This document shows, piece after piece, positions 1 through 6,947 of a stretch of 64,000 nucleotides of DNA. This stretch comes from CAZAMB01 sp964501365. Its GTDB lineage: Bacteria > Planctomycetota > Phycisphaerae > UBA1845. Under the pieces are notes generated by a model. That model saw only the letters and a program-made list of their open reading frames with translations, made no database searches and was not told where the DNA came from. The position numbers were made by a program, and so were the translations under genes. The stretch is taken from NCBI GenBank assembly GCA_964501365.1, contig CAZCST010000039.1, positions 310,001 to 374,000 of the forward strand, read 5' to 3'. Within the stretch, counting starts at the first letter, position 1. Every line of letters starts with the position of its first letter.

Positions 1-825
1 AACGATAGACCCGTCCGCCTTGACACCCAGGCTCTGCCCGTCGCCGGCCGCTATGGCCACAAACCCGCTATTGGGCAGCGGCACGTTCAATTGTCCAGTA
101 TTGTTGAGACCCCAAGCGACGATGGAGCCATCTGACTTCAGTGCGAGATTATGCCTGCCTCCCGCCGCCACCGCGACGAACCGCTCATTTCGAGGGGGCG
201 GCTTGCAGGGGCCGACCGGAAGCCCGAAGCAGCCCCAGACCACCACAGAGCCATCGGCTTTGAGTCCCACGCTATGGATCTCGCCGGCCGAAACCGCGAC
301 ATAGTTTGAATTTGGCGCCGGGACCTGGGTTTGCCGCGCGCCGCCAAAACCCCACGAAGCGATGGACCCATCCTCTTTGAGCGCTAGTGCATGTGCCGCG
401 CCCGCAGATATGGCCACGAATCCGGTATTGGGAGCGGGCGGAATCGTCTGACCATACGAATTGTAACCCCAGGCGACGATGGATCCGTTGGATTTGAGCC
501 CAACGCTGAAATCATAGCCGGCGCTCACCGCGACGAAATCCTGATTGGGCAAGGGCGCCTCAGATTCGCCGCTCCCGTTCCAACCCCAACCAACGATCGA
601 ACCATCCGATGTAAGCGCGAGGGTGTGATTGAGCCCTGCGCAAACAGCGAGGAAGGAGCGATCGCACTCGTTTGATCCGAGGCTCTGAGTTCCCCACCCG
701 AGAATAGCGCCGTACGGGGGTCCCTCTTGGGCCCAAGCGGGCCGAAGGTTGGGGGAGATGCCACCCACCACAAGCAAATAGGACCATGCACAGAGCCTGG
801 CTTCCCAAGAATGATAGCGCTTCAT
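1..825 (-). CDS. RCC1-repeat secreted protein, truncated by the window edge
   Basis: Only the first 275 codons are inside the window; the gene runs off the left edge. The start ATG at 825 follows an AAGGAG ribosome binding site. A signal peptide ending near AWA-QEG is followed by at least five tandem repeats of about 45-50 residues with the pattern G-F-V-A-(I/V)-(S/A)-A-G then L-K-x-D-G-S-(I/V)-V-x-W-G, which is the RCC1 (regulator of chromosome condensation) beta-propeller blade. In bacteria such proteins are usually secreted or surface propellers that bind other molecules, so nothing indicates a role in chromosome condensation here. Substrate or partner cannot be deduced. Confidence 0.85.
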   Translation of the reverse strand, partial: MKRYHSWEARLCAWSYLLVVGGISPNLRPAWAQEGPPYGAILGWGTQSLGSNECDRSFLAVCAGLNHTLALTSDGSIVGWGWNGSGESEAPLPNQDFVAVSAGYDFSVGLKSNGSIVAWGYNSYGQTIPPAPNTGFVAISAGAAHALALKEDGSIASWGFGGARQTQVPAPNSNYVAVSAGEIHSVGLKADGSVVVWGCFGLPVGPCKPPPRNERFVAVAAGGRHNLALKSDGSIVAWGLNNTGQLNVPLPNSGFVAIAAGDGQSLGVKADGSIV

Positions 826-1318
826 AAGAATTCTCCTTGAAGAAACAACTGATTGCTGAAATTTTACCCCCTTAACGCGGCAGGATCGGTCCGGAGTGGG
901 CAGGTCGCAATGGCGAATGAAGGATTCATGAGGCGATTCAAGTTCATCCGATTTGGACGGGTACATGATGCTGCTCCCTTCGAGACAATGCGCGGTCGAC
1001 GCGATACGACGGGGTGCGGAGGACTCTGACGAGAACTGCGAATGGCCACTTGGACCGCCCGAAGCAGCGCCCAGCGACCGGCACCATAGGCCAGCGGAAA
1101 AGAACTTCCGGCAAACAAGACTTAGGCATGCGACGATACCCCCGTTGACGCAGCGGCGGCTTATTTTAGCAAGGCTTTTCGCCGAAAGCAACGTAAAGTG
1201 CATTGCCGTTTGACGCACTGCGCGTCTGCCCTCAAAGATTGTCCTCGCATCACCGACCAAGCGACGGCCCGGCGGTACATCTACAACATTGGCGGCGAGT
1301 TTGGTAGAATACATTCGC
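826..1318. other. Intergenic region between divergent genes
   Basis: This 493-base stretch separates the leftward RCC1 gene from the rightward hicBA pair and should contain both promoters. Short open frames in it lack ribosome binding sites and recognisable domains, so I do not call them. A TAGAAT box at 1305-1310 is the only promoter-like element I can point to. I saw no tRNA-like structure, repeat or terminator. Confidence 0.5.
1305..1310 (+). promoter_or_regulatory. -10-like box for hicBA, possibly leaderless
   Basis: TAGAAT ends 8 bases before the hicB ATG, and no Shine-Dalgarno sequence is visible upstream of that ATG. With usual spacing, transcription would start at or next to the start codon. 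No convincing -35 box is seen. Confidence 0.35.
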
Positions 1319-1540
1319 ATGAAAACCTACCAGTTCACCGTGGTGATCGAGCGGGACGAAGATGGGCGATTCCTTGCCATTTGCCCAGCCCTTCCCGGCT
1401 GCTACACAGAGGGTCAAACAGAGTCCGAAGCCCGCGAGATGATTGAAGACGCGATTCGCCTTCACATCGAAGATCGCCTCGAACGCGGCGAAACGATCAA
1501 TGAGGAAGTGGCCGTCTCCACCGTTCGAGTGGCTGTATGA
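1319..1540 (+). CDS. hicB: HicB-family antitoxin
   Basis: A 73-residue protein with the HicB fold (partial RNase H-like): an opening strand MKTYQFTVVIERDEDG, then the family core with LPGCYTEGQTESEA and a helix EMIEDAIRLHI. HicB neutralises the HicA mRNA interferase and usually represses its own operon. No DNA-binding domain is evident in this short form. The upstream in-frame start at 1289 would add ten residues unlike the family, so 1319 is preferred. The last four bases ATGA are shared with hicA, implying translational coupling. The antitoxin-first order is a common variant. Confidence 0.88.
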   Translation: MKTYQFTVVIERDEDGRFLAICPALPGCYTEGQTESEAREMIEDAIRLHIEDRLERGETINEEVAVSTVRVAV

Positions 1541-1761
1541 GCGAACGACTCCCTGCTCTCGACGCCAAACAACTGGTCAAAATCATTGAACGCCACGGAT
1601 TCTTCTTTGCGCGACAAAGTGGTAGCCATGCAATCTACCACCATCCAGACGGAAGGCGCACCACGATTCCCATACATGGCAAGCGGACGCTGGGTCGAGG
1701 GTTGCTGCGTCAAATCATGAGAGATGCCGAATTGGCCATTGATGATCTTCGAGAAAAGTGA
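1537..1761 (+). CDS. hicA: HicA-family mRNA interferase toxin
   Basis: A 74-residue protein of normal HicA length with a double-stranded RNA-binding-like fold. It has an N-terminal helix KQLVKIIERHGF, the signature RQSGSHAIYHHPDGR carrying the catalytic histidine of the GSH motif, and a C-terminal helix GLLRQIMRDAEL. HicA cleaves mRNA to arrest growth when HicB is lost. It overlaps hicB by ATGA. All conserved residues appear intact, so the toxin is probably active. Confidence 0.9.
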   Translation: MSERLPALDAKQLVKIIERHGFFFARQSGSHAIYHHPDGRRTTIPIHGKRTLGRGLLRQIMRDAELAIDDLREK

Positions 1762-1922
1762 GATCATTATTTGATGCCTCTCCTTGGATTAACCGTGCGA
1801 GCCTCGAACCTTCGGTTGCGATATGTTCAACCCCCATGGGAGTGGGTAGGGTGCGGACAGTTTTGGAGAGGTTGAAGTTCCGGCCTCTCCCCATGATATG
1901 TAGAGACGCCTTTGTAAGAGGT

Positions 1923-2081
1923 ATGGCTAAGCAATCACTTCTGAAAGAATTCTTCCTGTTCATCAGGCACGAAAAGAAGTGGTGGCTCGTGCCGCTGCTG
2001 GCCGTATTGCTCATCGTCGGGGCATTGATCGTCTTCGCCGGGTCTTCGCCGCTGGCTCCCTTTATCTACCCACTGTTCTAG
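1923..2081 (+). CDS. DUF5989-family membrane micro-protein
   Basis: A 52-residue protein starting at the ATG at 1923, with a purine-rich AAGAGG upstream. It opens MAKQSLLKEFFLFIRHEKK, has one transmembrane segment WWLVPLLAVLLIVGALIVFA, and ends APFIYPLF. This pattern (an amphipathic helix, a basic-aromatic KKWW junction, one TM helix and an APFIY(T/P)LF end) matches my recollection of the DUF5989 family, which often lies near polysaccharide or carbamoyltransferase genes. An upstream in-frame start at 1758 would overlap hicA and adds a segment without family resemblance. Function unknown; an accessory role in a membrane complex is only a guess. Confidence 0.75.
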   Translation: MAKQSLLKEFFLFIRHEKKWWLVPLLAVLLIVGALIVFAGSSPLAPFIYPLF

Positions 2082-2387
2082 TGGACTATTGCAGTTATTT
2101 GGCACGTTCACGACCTGTATTTGTTGAGCAAGGCGGCGCTTCGCTTGGCCATGCCACCCAACATATTAAACCAATCCCAATAGATACCAGCGCGACTTGC
2201 TGGACTCTTCAGCCGTGCCTACGGCACTTTAAGCTCACGCACATTTAACTTCCCAGCATTAAAATGCTGGGCTATTTTCAAATCGTCCCTATCGGGACGA
2301 ATGAAAGCAACGAGCGGATCAATAAGTGGAATTAGTACTATGCGCTGCAGACGGGCCGTGCTATTTCTGTTTTCTGCTTTCCGATTA
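2082..2387. other. Intergenic region rich in short palindromes
   Basis: About 300 bases between two convergent genes. The right part contains three consecutive short inverted repeats, listed separately as a repeat cluster. The rest has no gene I can support. A T-rich run (2361-2400) overlaps the end of asnB. Confidence 0.6.
2215..2300. repeat. Cluster of three short palindromes, REP-like
   Basis: Three hairpins follow one another: GTGCC-TAC-GGCAC at 2215-2227, CCCAGCATT-AA-AATGCTGGG at 2252-2271, and TCGTCCC-TATC-GGGACGA at 2283-2300. The arms are perfect. The arrangement resembles repetitive extragenic palindromes spread by REP-associated transposases, but no such transposase is in the window. 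Lying between convergent genes, it could also help terminate transcription from both sides. Confidence 0.6.
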
Positions 2388-4307
2388 TTACTTTCTGTTT
2401 TGCCACCAACACAGCGACAAAAGCGCCCAAAGGAGGTCGGCATGATCGGCACCGCGGTCGCAATGCGCGCGGTAGATCTCCTCGACCGCGGGATAGGACA
2501 GCAGACCGAACGATTCGACCGTATCCCTGCGAACCGTGTCGAGGAAGAGGCCTCGCAGCGGCCCGCGAAGCAATTCGCCCATCGGAACCTCAAACCCCTG
2601 TTTTGGGCGGTCGAGGATTTCGTCGGGAAGGTAACCGCGATAGGCGTCCACCAGAATTCGCTTTCGCAGCCCCTTGTGGATTTTGAAGATGGAGGGCATG
2701 GGGAGCACGGCCTCGACGACGGCATGGTCAAGCATTGGGACGCGCACTTCCAGCGAGTGCATCATGCCGGCCAGGTCCACCTTGTGCAGCATGTCGGCGG
2801 GAAGCTGGTTTTGCAGGTCGAATCGCAGCACGGCGTTCAGCGGATCCGGCGTATTGCCGGCCATGTGTCGGGCGCGCTCGACCATCGAGTGTACGCACTT
2901 GTTCACGGTCGCGGCGTCGATGAAGAGACCAACGACTGCGTCGGACAGGATGCGCGACCACGCGACGTGGCGCTCCAGCGCGTCGGTACCTGCCGTTTGC
3001 AGAAGTTTGCGAAACTGCCGTGCGCGGTTGCCGATCGCGGATGACCGTGAAATCGCGATCATCGAGAGGAGCGGCTCGATGGCCCCGCTCCGCAGGAAGC
3101 CCGGAATGCGGAGATACGTCTCCAGCACCTGGTGGGCAAGGTATCGCCAGTATCCGCCAAACAGTTCATCGCCGCCGTCGCCGCTCAGCGCAACGGTCAC
3201 AAATTGCCGGGCGGCCCAGGACACCAAGGATGTTGGAACAATGCTGCTGTCCCCCACCGGCTCGCCCATATGGTCCAGCACTTGCGGAATGGCGTCGAGC
3301 ACTTTCCGTTCACTCAGCACGATTTCCTCGTGGCGGGTGCCAAAGCGATTTGCCACAAGGCGCGCGTACTCGCGTTCGTCGTAGGAATGCGAGTCTTCGT
3401 AGCCGACGCAAAATGTATGCACGGGATGCGGCGTCACTTCCGCCAAATGGGATACAACGATCGAAGAATCCAGGCCGCCGGAGAGGAATGATCCGATGGG
3501 TACATCCGAGACGCGCTGCCGGGCGACTGCGTTGCCGATCAGCCGGCGAACCGTGGTCCGCGCCGCATCATAGTTTTCATCGGGTCCATGCGGTTTCACA
3601 GTGAAGGGTCGAACATGTATCGGGGCCGGTTCCTGGGTGTATCTTCGAGGCTCACTGATCCCTGAGGGACCGAATGCAAGATAGTGCGCGGGCGGCAACC
3701 GCCACGCGGCGCGGTACATCGTGGCCGGATCGGCGATGTATCCGAATGAGAGATGCTGGACGACGGATCCCGCGTCGATCTCTTTTCGCCATGAGCCAAG
3801 ACGGGTAAGCGCCTTGATTTCGCTGGCGAAGGAGAGTTCACCGCCGGCCACTGCGTACATCAGCGGCTTGATGCCGATCGGATCGCGGGCAAGAAACCCT
3901 GTCTGCGCGACCGAGTCGAAAAACGCGAAGGCAAACATGCCGTCGAGCCGGGGAAGCGCTTCGACTCCCCACCGGGCGCAGGCGACCAGGGCGACTTCCA
4001 TGTCACTTTCGGTTAGGAAGGAATCGCCCAAAGAAATGAGCTGCGCCCGCAATTCGCGGTAGTTATACAATTCGCCGTTGTAAACGATGGTGTAGCGCCC
4101 GGCATGGTGAAACGGTTGATTGGCGAACGCGCGGGGATCTATGACCGCCAGTCGCGTGGCACCGAGTACGGCATGCACTCGGTCGCTTTGGAATTTCCAA
4201 TGACCGCAATGATCGGGCCCGCGATGCCGCAGCAACCCACAGGCCTCGTCGATCGAGCCCGTGATTGGCCGACCGTCAAACCGAACGACACCGCAAATTC
4301 CACACAT
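2388..4307 (-). CDS. asnB: Glutamine-hydrolysing asparagine synthase
   Basis: A 639-residue class II glutamine amidotransferase fused to an asparagine synthetase domain. The mature N-terminus is MCGICG, giving the catalytic Cys2. NGELYNY and the RHRGPD loop follow. The ATP pyrophosphatase loop SGGLDSS lies at about 276-282, and GDGGDELFGGY follows in the synthetase domain. It transfers the glutamine amide to aspartate, or in cell-surface relatives to other acceptors. Length and motifs fit AsnB-type enzymes, including those in exopolysaccharide clusters. The TPR lipoprotein gene lies 15 bases upstream on the same strand, so the two are probably cotranscribed. Whether it makes free asparagine or modifies a surface polymer cannot be settled from sequence. 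Confidence 0.92.
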   Translation of the reverse strand: MCGICGVVRFDGRPITGSIDEACGLLRHRGPDHCGHWKFQSDRVHAVLGATRLAVIDPRAFANQPFHHAGRYTIVYNGELYNYRELRAQLISLGDSFLTESDMEVALVACARWGVEALPRLDGMFAFAFFDSVAQTGFLARDPIGIKPLMYAVAGGELSFASEIKALTRLGSWRKEIDAGSVVQHLSFGYIADPATMYRAAWRLPPAHYLAFGPSGISEPRRYTQEPAPIHVRPFTVKPHGPDENYDAARTTVRRLIGNAVARQRVSDVPIGSFLSGGLDSSIVVSHLAEVTPHPVHTFCVGYEDSHSYDEREYARLVANRFGTRHEEIVLSERKVLDAIPQVLDHMGEPVGDSSIVPTSLVSWAARQFVTVALSGDGGDELFGGYWRYLAHQVLETYLRIPGFLRSGAIEPLLSMIAISRSSAIGNRARQFRKLLQTAGTDALERHVAWSRILSDAVVGLFIDAATVNKCVHSMVERARHMAGNTPDPLNAVLRFDLQNQLPADMLHKVDLAGMMHSLEVRVPMLDHAVVEAVLPMPSIFKIHKGLRKRILVDAYRGYLPDEILDRPKQGFEVPMGELLRGPLRGLFLDTVRRDTVESFGLLSYPAVEEIYRAHCDRGADHADLLWALLSLCWWQNRK

Positions 4308-4322
4308 CAGAAGCTATACGAA

Positions 4323-5036
4323 TCAGGGAGTGACGGGGGTCGTTTCCGGACCTTGCGTCGCGGCCTTGTTCGCGAGCCGGTGTCCATGCGAGGCGAGGCG
4401 ATCCGCCTCCTGATATTGAATCGCAGCAGCGCTGTCCTGGTTATGCCTCTTGAGGAACTCGGCAAACGCAAGGTGCGCGCCGGCACTCCTGGGCTCCATG
4501 GCGACCGCCTGCTGATATCGCAGCATGGCCCCGTCGAAATCGCCACGCTCCTCCAATTCTGATGCCAGAAAGATTTGCTGGCGTGCCGAAGGCCCAACGA
4601 ACTCGGCAGCCCACTCCGCGTGTTTCAATGCCTCCTCGTACTGGCCCTTCAGTTCGAGTGCGATGTTCTTGCCCTCAAGGCAGGCCTGGTGTCCGGGATG
4701 GGCCTCGATGCATCGGGAATAATAATCGATGGCTGCATCCAATTCGCGGAAGGCTGCCGCCGGATTCATCTGGGCGAATTTTTCCTTGGACACCATCACA
4801 TGGGCAACGCCCAGATCGTGCAAATTTTCCACGCGGAGACGCTGCGATTTTTCCTCGGCGTCTTGCAGCATGTAGCGGGCCGGGCCATACTTTCCTTCGA
4901 TCATGGCCACTTGGCCTTCGTAGCGGAGTTGGTCATAACTTGGACCACTGTTACAGCCGCAGAGTGGGAAGATTGTCGCGAAGGTAATTGCAAGTGTTCC
5001 GAGAATGGCGAGCCGACGCGCCCAAAGTCTATCCAT
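4323..5036 (-). CDS. TPR-repeat lipoprotein
   Basis: A 237-residue protein. The start at 5036 is chosen over the longer frame from 5225 because it gives a lipoprotein signal peptide, MDRLWARRLAILGTLAI followed by a lipobox FPLCGC with the acylated Cys near residue 28. A GGAG lies upstream. The mature part is helical with tetratricopeptide-like repeats, for example the block around AIDYYSRCIEAHPGHQACLE and AMLRYQQAVAMEPRSAGAH. TPRs scaffold protein complexes. It sits just upstream of asnB in one transcription unit. The partner is unknown. Confidence 0.8.
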   Translation of the reverse strand: MDRLWARRLAILGTLAITFATIFPLCGCNSGPSYDQLRYEGQVAMIEGKYGPARYMLQDAEEKSQRLRVENLHDLGVAHVMVSKEKFAQMNPAAAFRELDAAIDYYSRCIEAHPGHQACLEGKNIALELKGQYEEALKHAEWAAEFVGPSARQQIFLASELEERGDFDGAMLRYQQAVAMEPRSAGAHLAFAEFLKRHNQDSAAAIQYQEADRLASHGHRLANKAATQGPETTPVTP

Positions 5037-5091
5037 GACCGTTTTCTCCAATCTTCCGTGACCTTCCAGGACGTATGCATGGCAGGATACC

Positions 5092-5445
5092 ATGTCCGAC
5101 CGGTTCGTAATTCTACACCATCGCCTTAATGACAGCGAGCACTGGGATTTGATGTTGGAATATGGCGATTCTCTGCTTACATGGCAACTACCCGGCGACC
5201 CTACTGGGCCGGATTCCCTTCCCATGACCGCCAGACAGATTGAAAACCATCGTCTCGAATACCTTACCTATGAAGGGCCCGTGAGCAGGAACCGCGGGAC
5301 GGTGCAGCGTGTCGAAAGTGGAGTGGTATTCATTGCAGAACGATCCGGGCTGGAATACCGCTTCAGATTGCAGGGATCAAGACTTATAGGCGACTTTCTG
5401 CTGAAATATGAGCCTGACGCCCATTGGACATTGAATAGAACCTGA
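5092..5445 (+). CDS. Stand-alone LigD-type 3'-phosphoesterase domain protein
   Basis: A 117-residue protein resembling the phosphoesterase (PE) module of bacterial non-homologous end-joining ligase LigD. It shows FVILHH, then EHWDLMLE (family H-x-D-x-R/M-x-E) and SLLTWQLPG. In LigD this domain trims 3' phosphate or ribonucleotides at DNA ends. Here no ligase or polymerase domain is attached and no Ku gene is visible, so it is a single-domain relative. It is divergent from the TPR lipoprotein, 55 bases apart. The biochemical role is inferred from family only. Confidence 0.75.
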   Translation: MSDRFVILHHRLNDSEHWDLMLEYGDSLLTWQLPGDPTGPDSLPMTARQIENHRLEYLTYEGPVSRNRGTVQRVESGVVFIAERSGLEYRFRLQGSRLIGDFLLKYEPDAHWTLNRT

Positions 5446-5538
5446 TAGATTGTCCAAACCAAGTCTCCATCCGTATGGGAATTGTCGAAGGATTGCAGCG
5501 GCCTGCGATTCGGGCGGCGAGGGGAACTGGTAACTTTC

Positions 5539-5544
5539 AAGGAG
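5539..5544 (+). promoter_or_regulatory. Ribosome binding site that fixes a TTG start
   Basis: AAGGAG lies six bases before TTG at 5551. Its position, together with the signal peptide it would place at the N-terminus, decides the haloperoxidase start against the TTG at 5482. Confidence 0.7.
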
Positions 5545-5550
5545 AATAAC

Positions 5551-6888
5551 TTGGCACGTGCACTGATGTTTGGTCTTTGCCTGTCCACAACTGTCACAAT
5601 GGCAAATGCGGACGTAGTTACGGACTGGAACGAAATCACGCTGGATGCGATTCGCGCAGACAAGACCGCTCCGCCTCGTGCATCGCGGTTTCTGGCGATG
5701 GTTCATGTGGCCGTCTATGACGCGGTCAATGGCGTCAATCCGACCCATCAATCGTATCAAGTGTCCCCTGCTGCGCCCGCGAACGCCTCAGCCGAGGCGG
5801 CTGCCGTCGCCGCTGCACATGCCGTATTGGTGGCGGCGTACCCCGCTCAAGCTGCGAAGTTTGACACGGCAAGAGATCAGTCACTGTCGGCAATCTCAGA
5901 TGGAACCGCGAAAGACGACGGAGTGACTTGGGGCGAATCTGTCGCCGCTGCGGTGCTGGCTTCACGAGCCCACGATGGCGCGACGCTTGTCGTCGCCTAC
6001 ACTCCCGGCACGGACCCAGGTGATTGGGTGCCCACGCCTCCGCTGTTTGCCGCGGCGGCACTTCCGCAATGGCCGTATGTCACACCCTTTGGCCTGGCCA
6101 GCGGCTCCCAGTTTCGACCCGACGGTCCGCCCGCCCTGGATAGCACGGAATACGCCGAGGCATTCAATGAAGTTAAAGAGATTGGACGAGTAGACAGCAC
6201 GACCCGAACCGCAGATCAAACGGAAATCGCCCGATTTTGGGTGAACGGCCCGGGTACCGCCACGCCACCTGGGCACTGGAACTCCATCGCCCAAATCATC
6301 GCGGAGCAGGAAGGCAATACTCTGGAAGACAATGCGCGGCTATTTGCCCTGCTGAATATCGCACAGGCAGATGCCGCGATTGTTTCATGGGACGCCAAGT
6401 ACACCTACAACAACTGGCGACCTGTGACGGCCATTCCTGCCGCTGAGACTGACGGAAATGATGCTACAGAGGCAGACCAGGACTGGCTGCCGCTGATCCC
6501 CACGCCTGCATTCCCCGACTATACGTCAGGCCACAGCACGTTCAGCGGAGCGGCCTCGAAAGTCCTTGAAGCGTTCTTCGGGACGGATGACATCGCGTTT
6601 CAGACCAGCAGCGACGGCTTGCCTGGCGTGACCCGTTCGTATGATTCGTTCTCGCAGGCCGCCGATGAGAGCGGAAAGAGCCGGGTGTACGGTGGAATTC
6701 ACTGGCAGTTCTCCAATGCCGACGGCCTTAGCACCGGTCGAGCGGTTGGCGAGCATGTTGCCGACAACCTTCTGAAAACACTTTCGACCGATTCCGGCAA
6801 CCCGCGACTTTGCGGCGCATTGAATCTTGGTTCTCTGCTGGGACTGATGCTATTTACGGCATTGCGTTTCGGTTCGCGGCGAAAGTAA
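5551..6888 (+). CDS. Vanadium-dependent haloperoxidase / PAP2-fold secreted protein
   Basis: The preferred start is the TTG at 5551, six bases after an AAGGAG site, giving 445 residues with a signal peptide (ARALMFGLCLSTTVTMANA). A longer frame from TTG 5482 lacks a ribosome site. The PAP2/vanadium site is complete: K-x6-RP in AKYTYNNWRPVTAI, SGH in PDYTSGHSTFSG, and R-x5-H in RVYGGIHW. These residues hold vanadate in haloperoxidases, or phosphate in phosphatases. The extreme C-terminus is a hydrophobic stretch followed by FGSRRK, like a membrane anchor or C-terminal sorting signal. Substrate unknown. Confidence 0.85.
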   Translation: MARALMFGLCLSTTVTMANADVVTDWNEITLDAIRADKTAPPRASRFLAMVHVAVYDAVNGVNPTHQSYQVSPAAPANASAEAAAVAAAHAVLVAAYPAQAAKFDTARDQSLSAISDGTAKDDGVTWGESVAAAVLASRAHDGATLVVAYTPGTDPGDWVPTPPLFAAAALPQWPYVTPFGLASGSQFRPDGPPALDSTEYAEAFNEVKEIGRVDSTTRTADQTEIARFWVNGPGTATPPGHWNSIAQIIAEQEGNTLEDNARLFALLNIAQADAAIVSWDAKYTYNNWRPVTAIPAAETDGNDATEADQDWLPLIPTPAFPDYTSGHSTFSGAASKVLEAFFGTDDIAFQTSSDGLPGVTRSYDSFSQAADESGKSRVYGGIHWQFSNADGLSTGRAVGEHVADNLLKTLSTDSGNPRLCGALNLGSLLGLMLFTALRFGSRRK

Positions 6889-6933
6889 TCCGCCGTTCCA
6901 TTTTGCCAGGAATGTCAGTGGACATCGGGCCGG

Positions 6934-6939
6934 TATAAT
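6934..6939 (+). promoter_or_regulatory. -10 box of addA, leaderless arrangement
   Basis: A perfect TATAAT ends 8 bases before the addA ATG. No Shine-Dalgarno sequence precedes the ATG. No -35 box at the usual distance is obvious. A transcript from this box would begin at or within one or two bases of the start codon. Confidence 0.5.
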
Positions 6940-6947
6940 GCCGCCTG

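Noticed and set aside
953..1213. 86-codon frame in the intergenic region before hicBA
   Set aside because: No ribosome site, no recognisable domain, base composition fits non-coding DNA.
1319..2081. Mobile genetic island around hicBA
   Set aside because: No integrase, transposase, att site or tRNA is visible; the pair alone does not show transfer.
2252..2300. Rho-independent terminator downstream of asnB
   Set aside because: Hairpins are present but no proper T-run follows the stem on either strand, so they are listed as repeats only.
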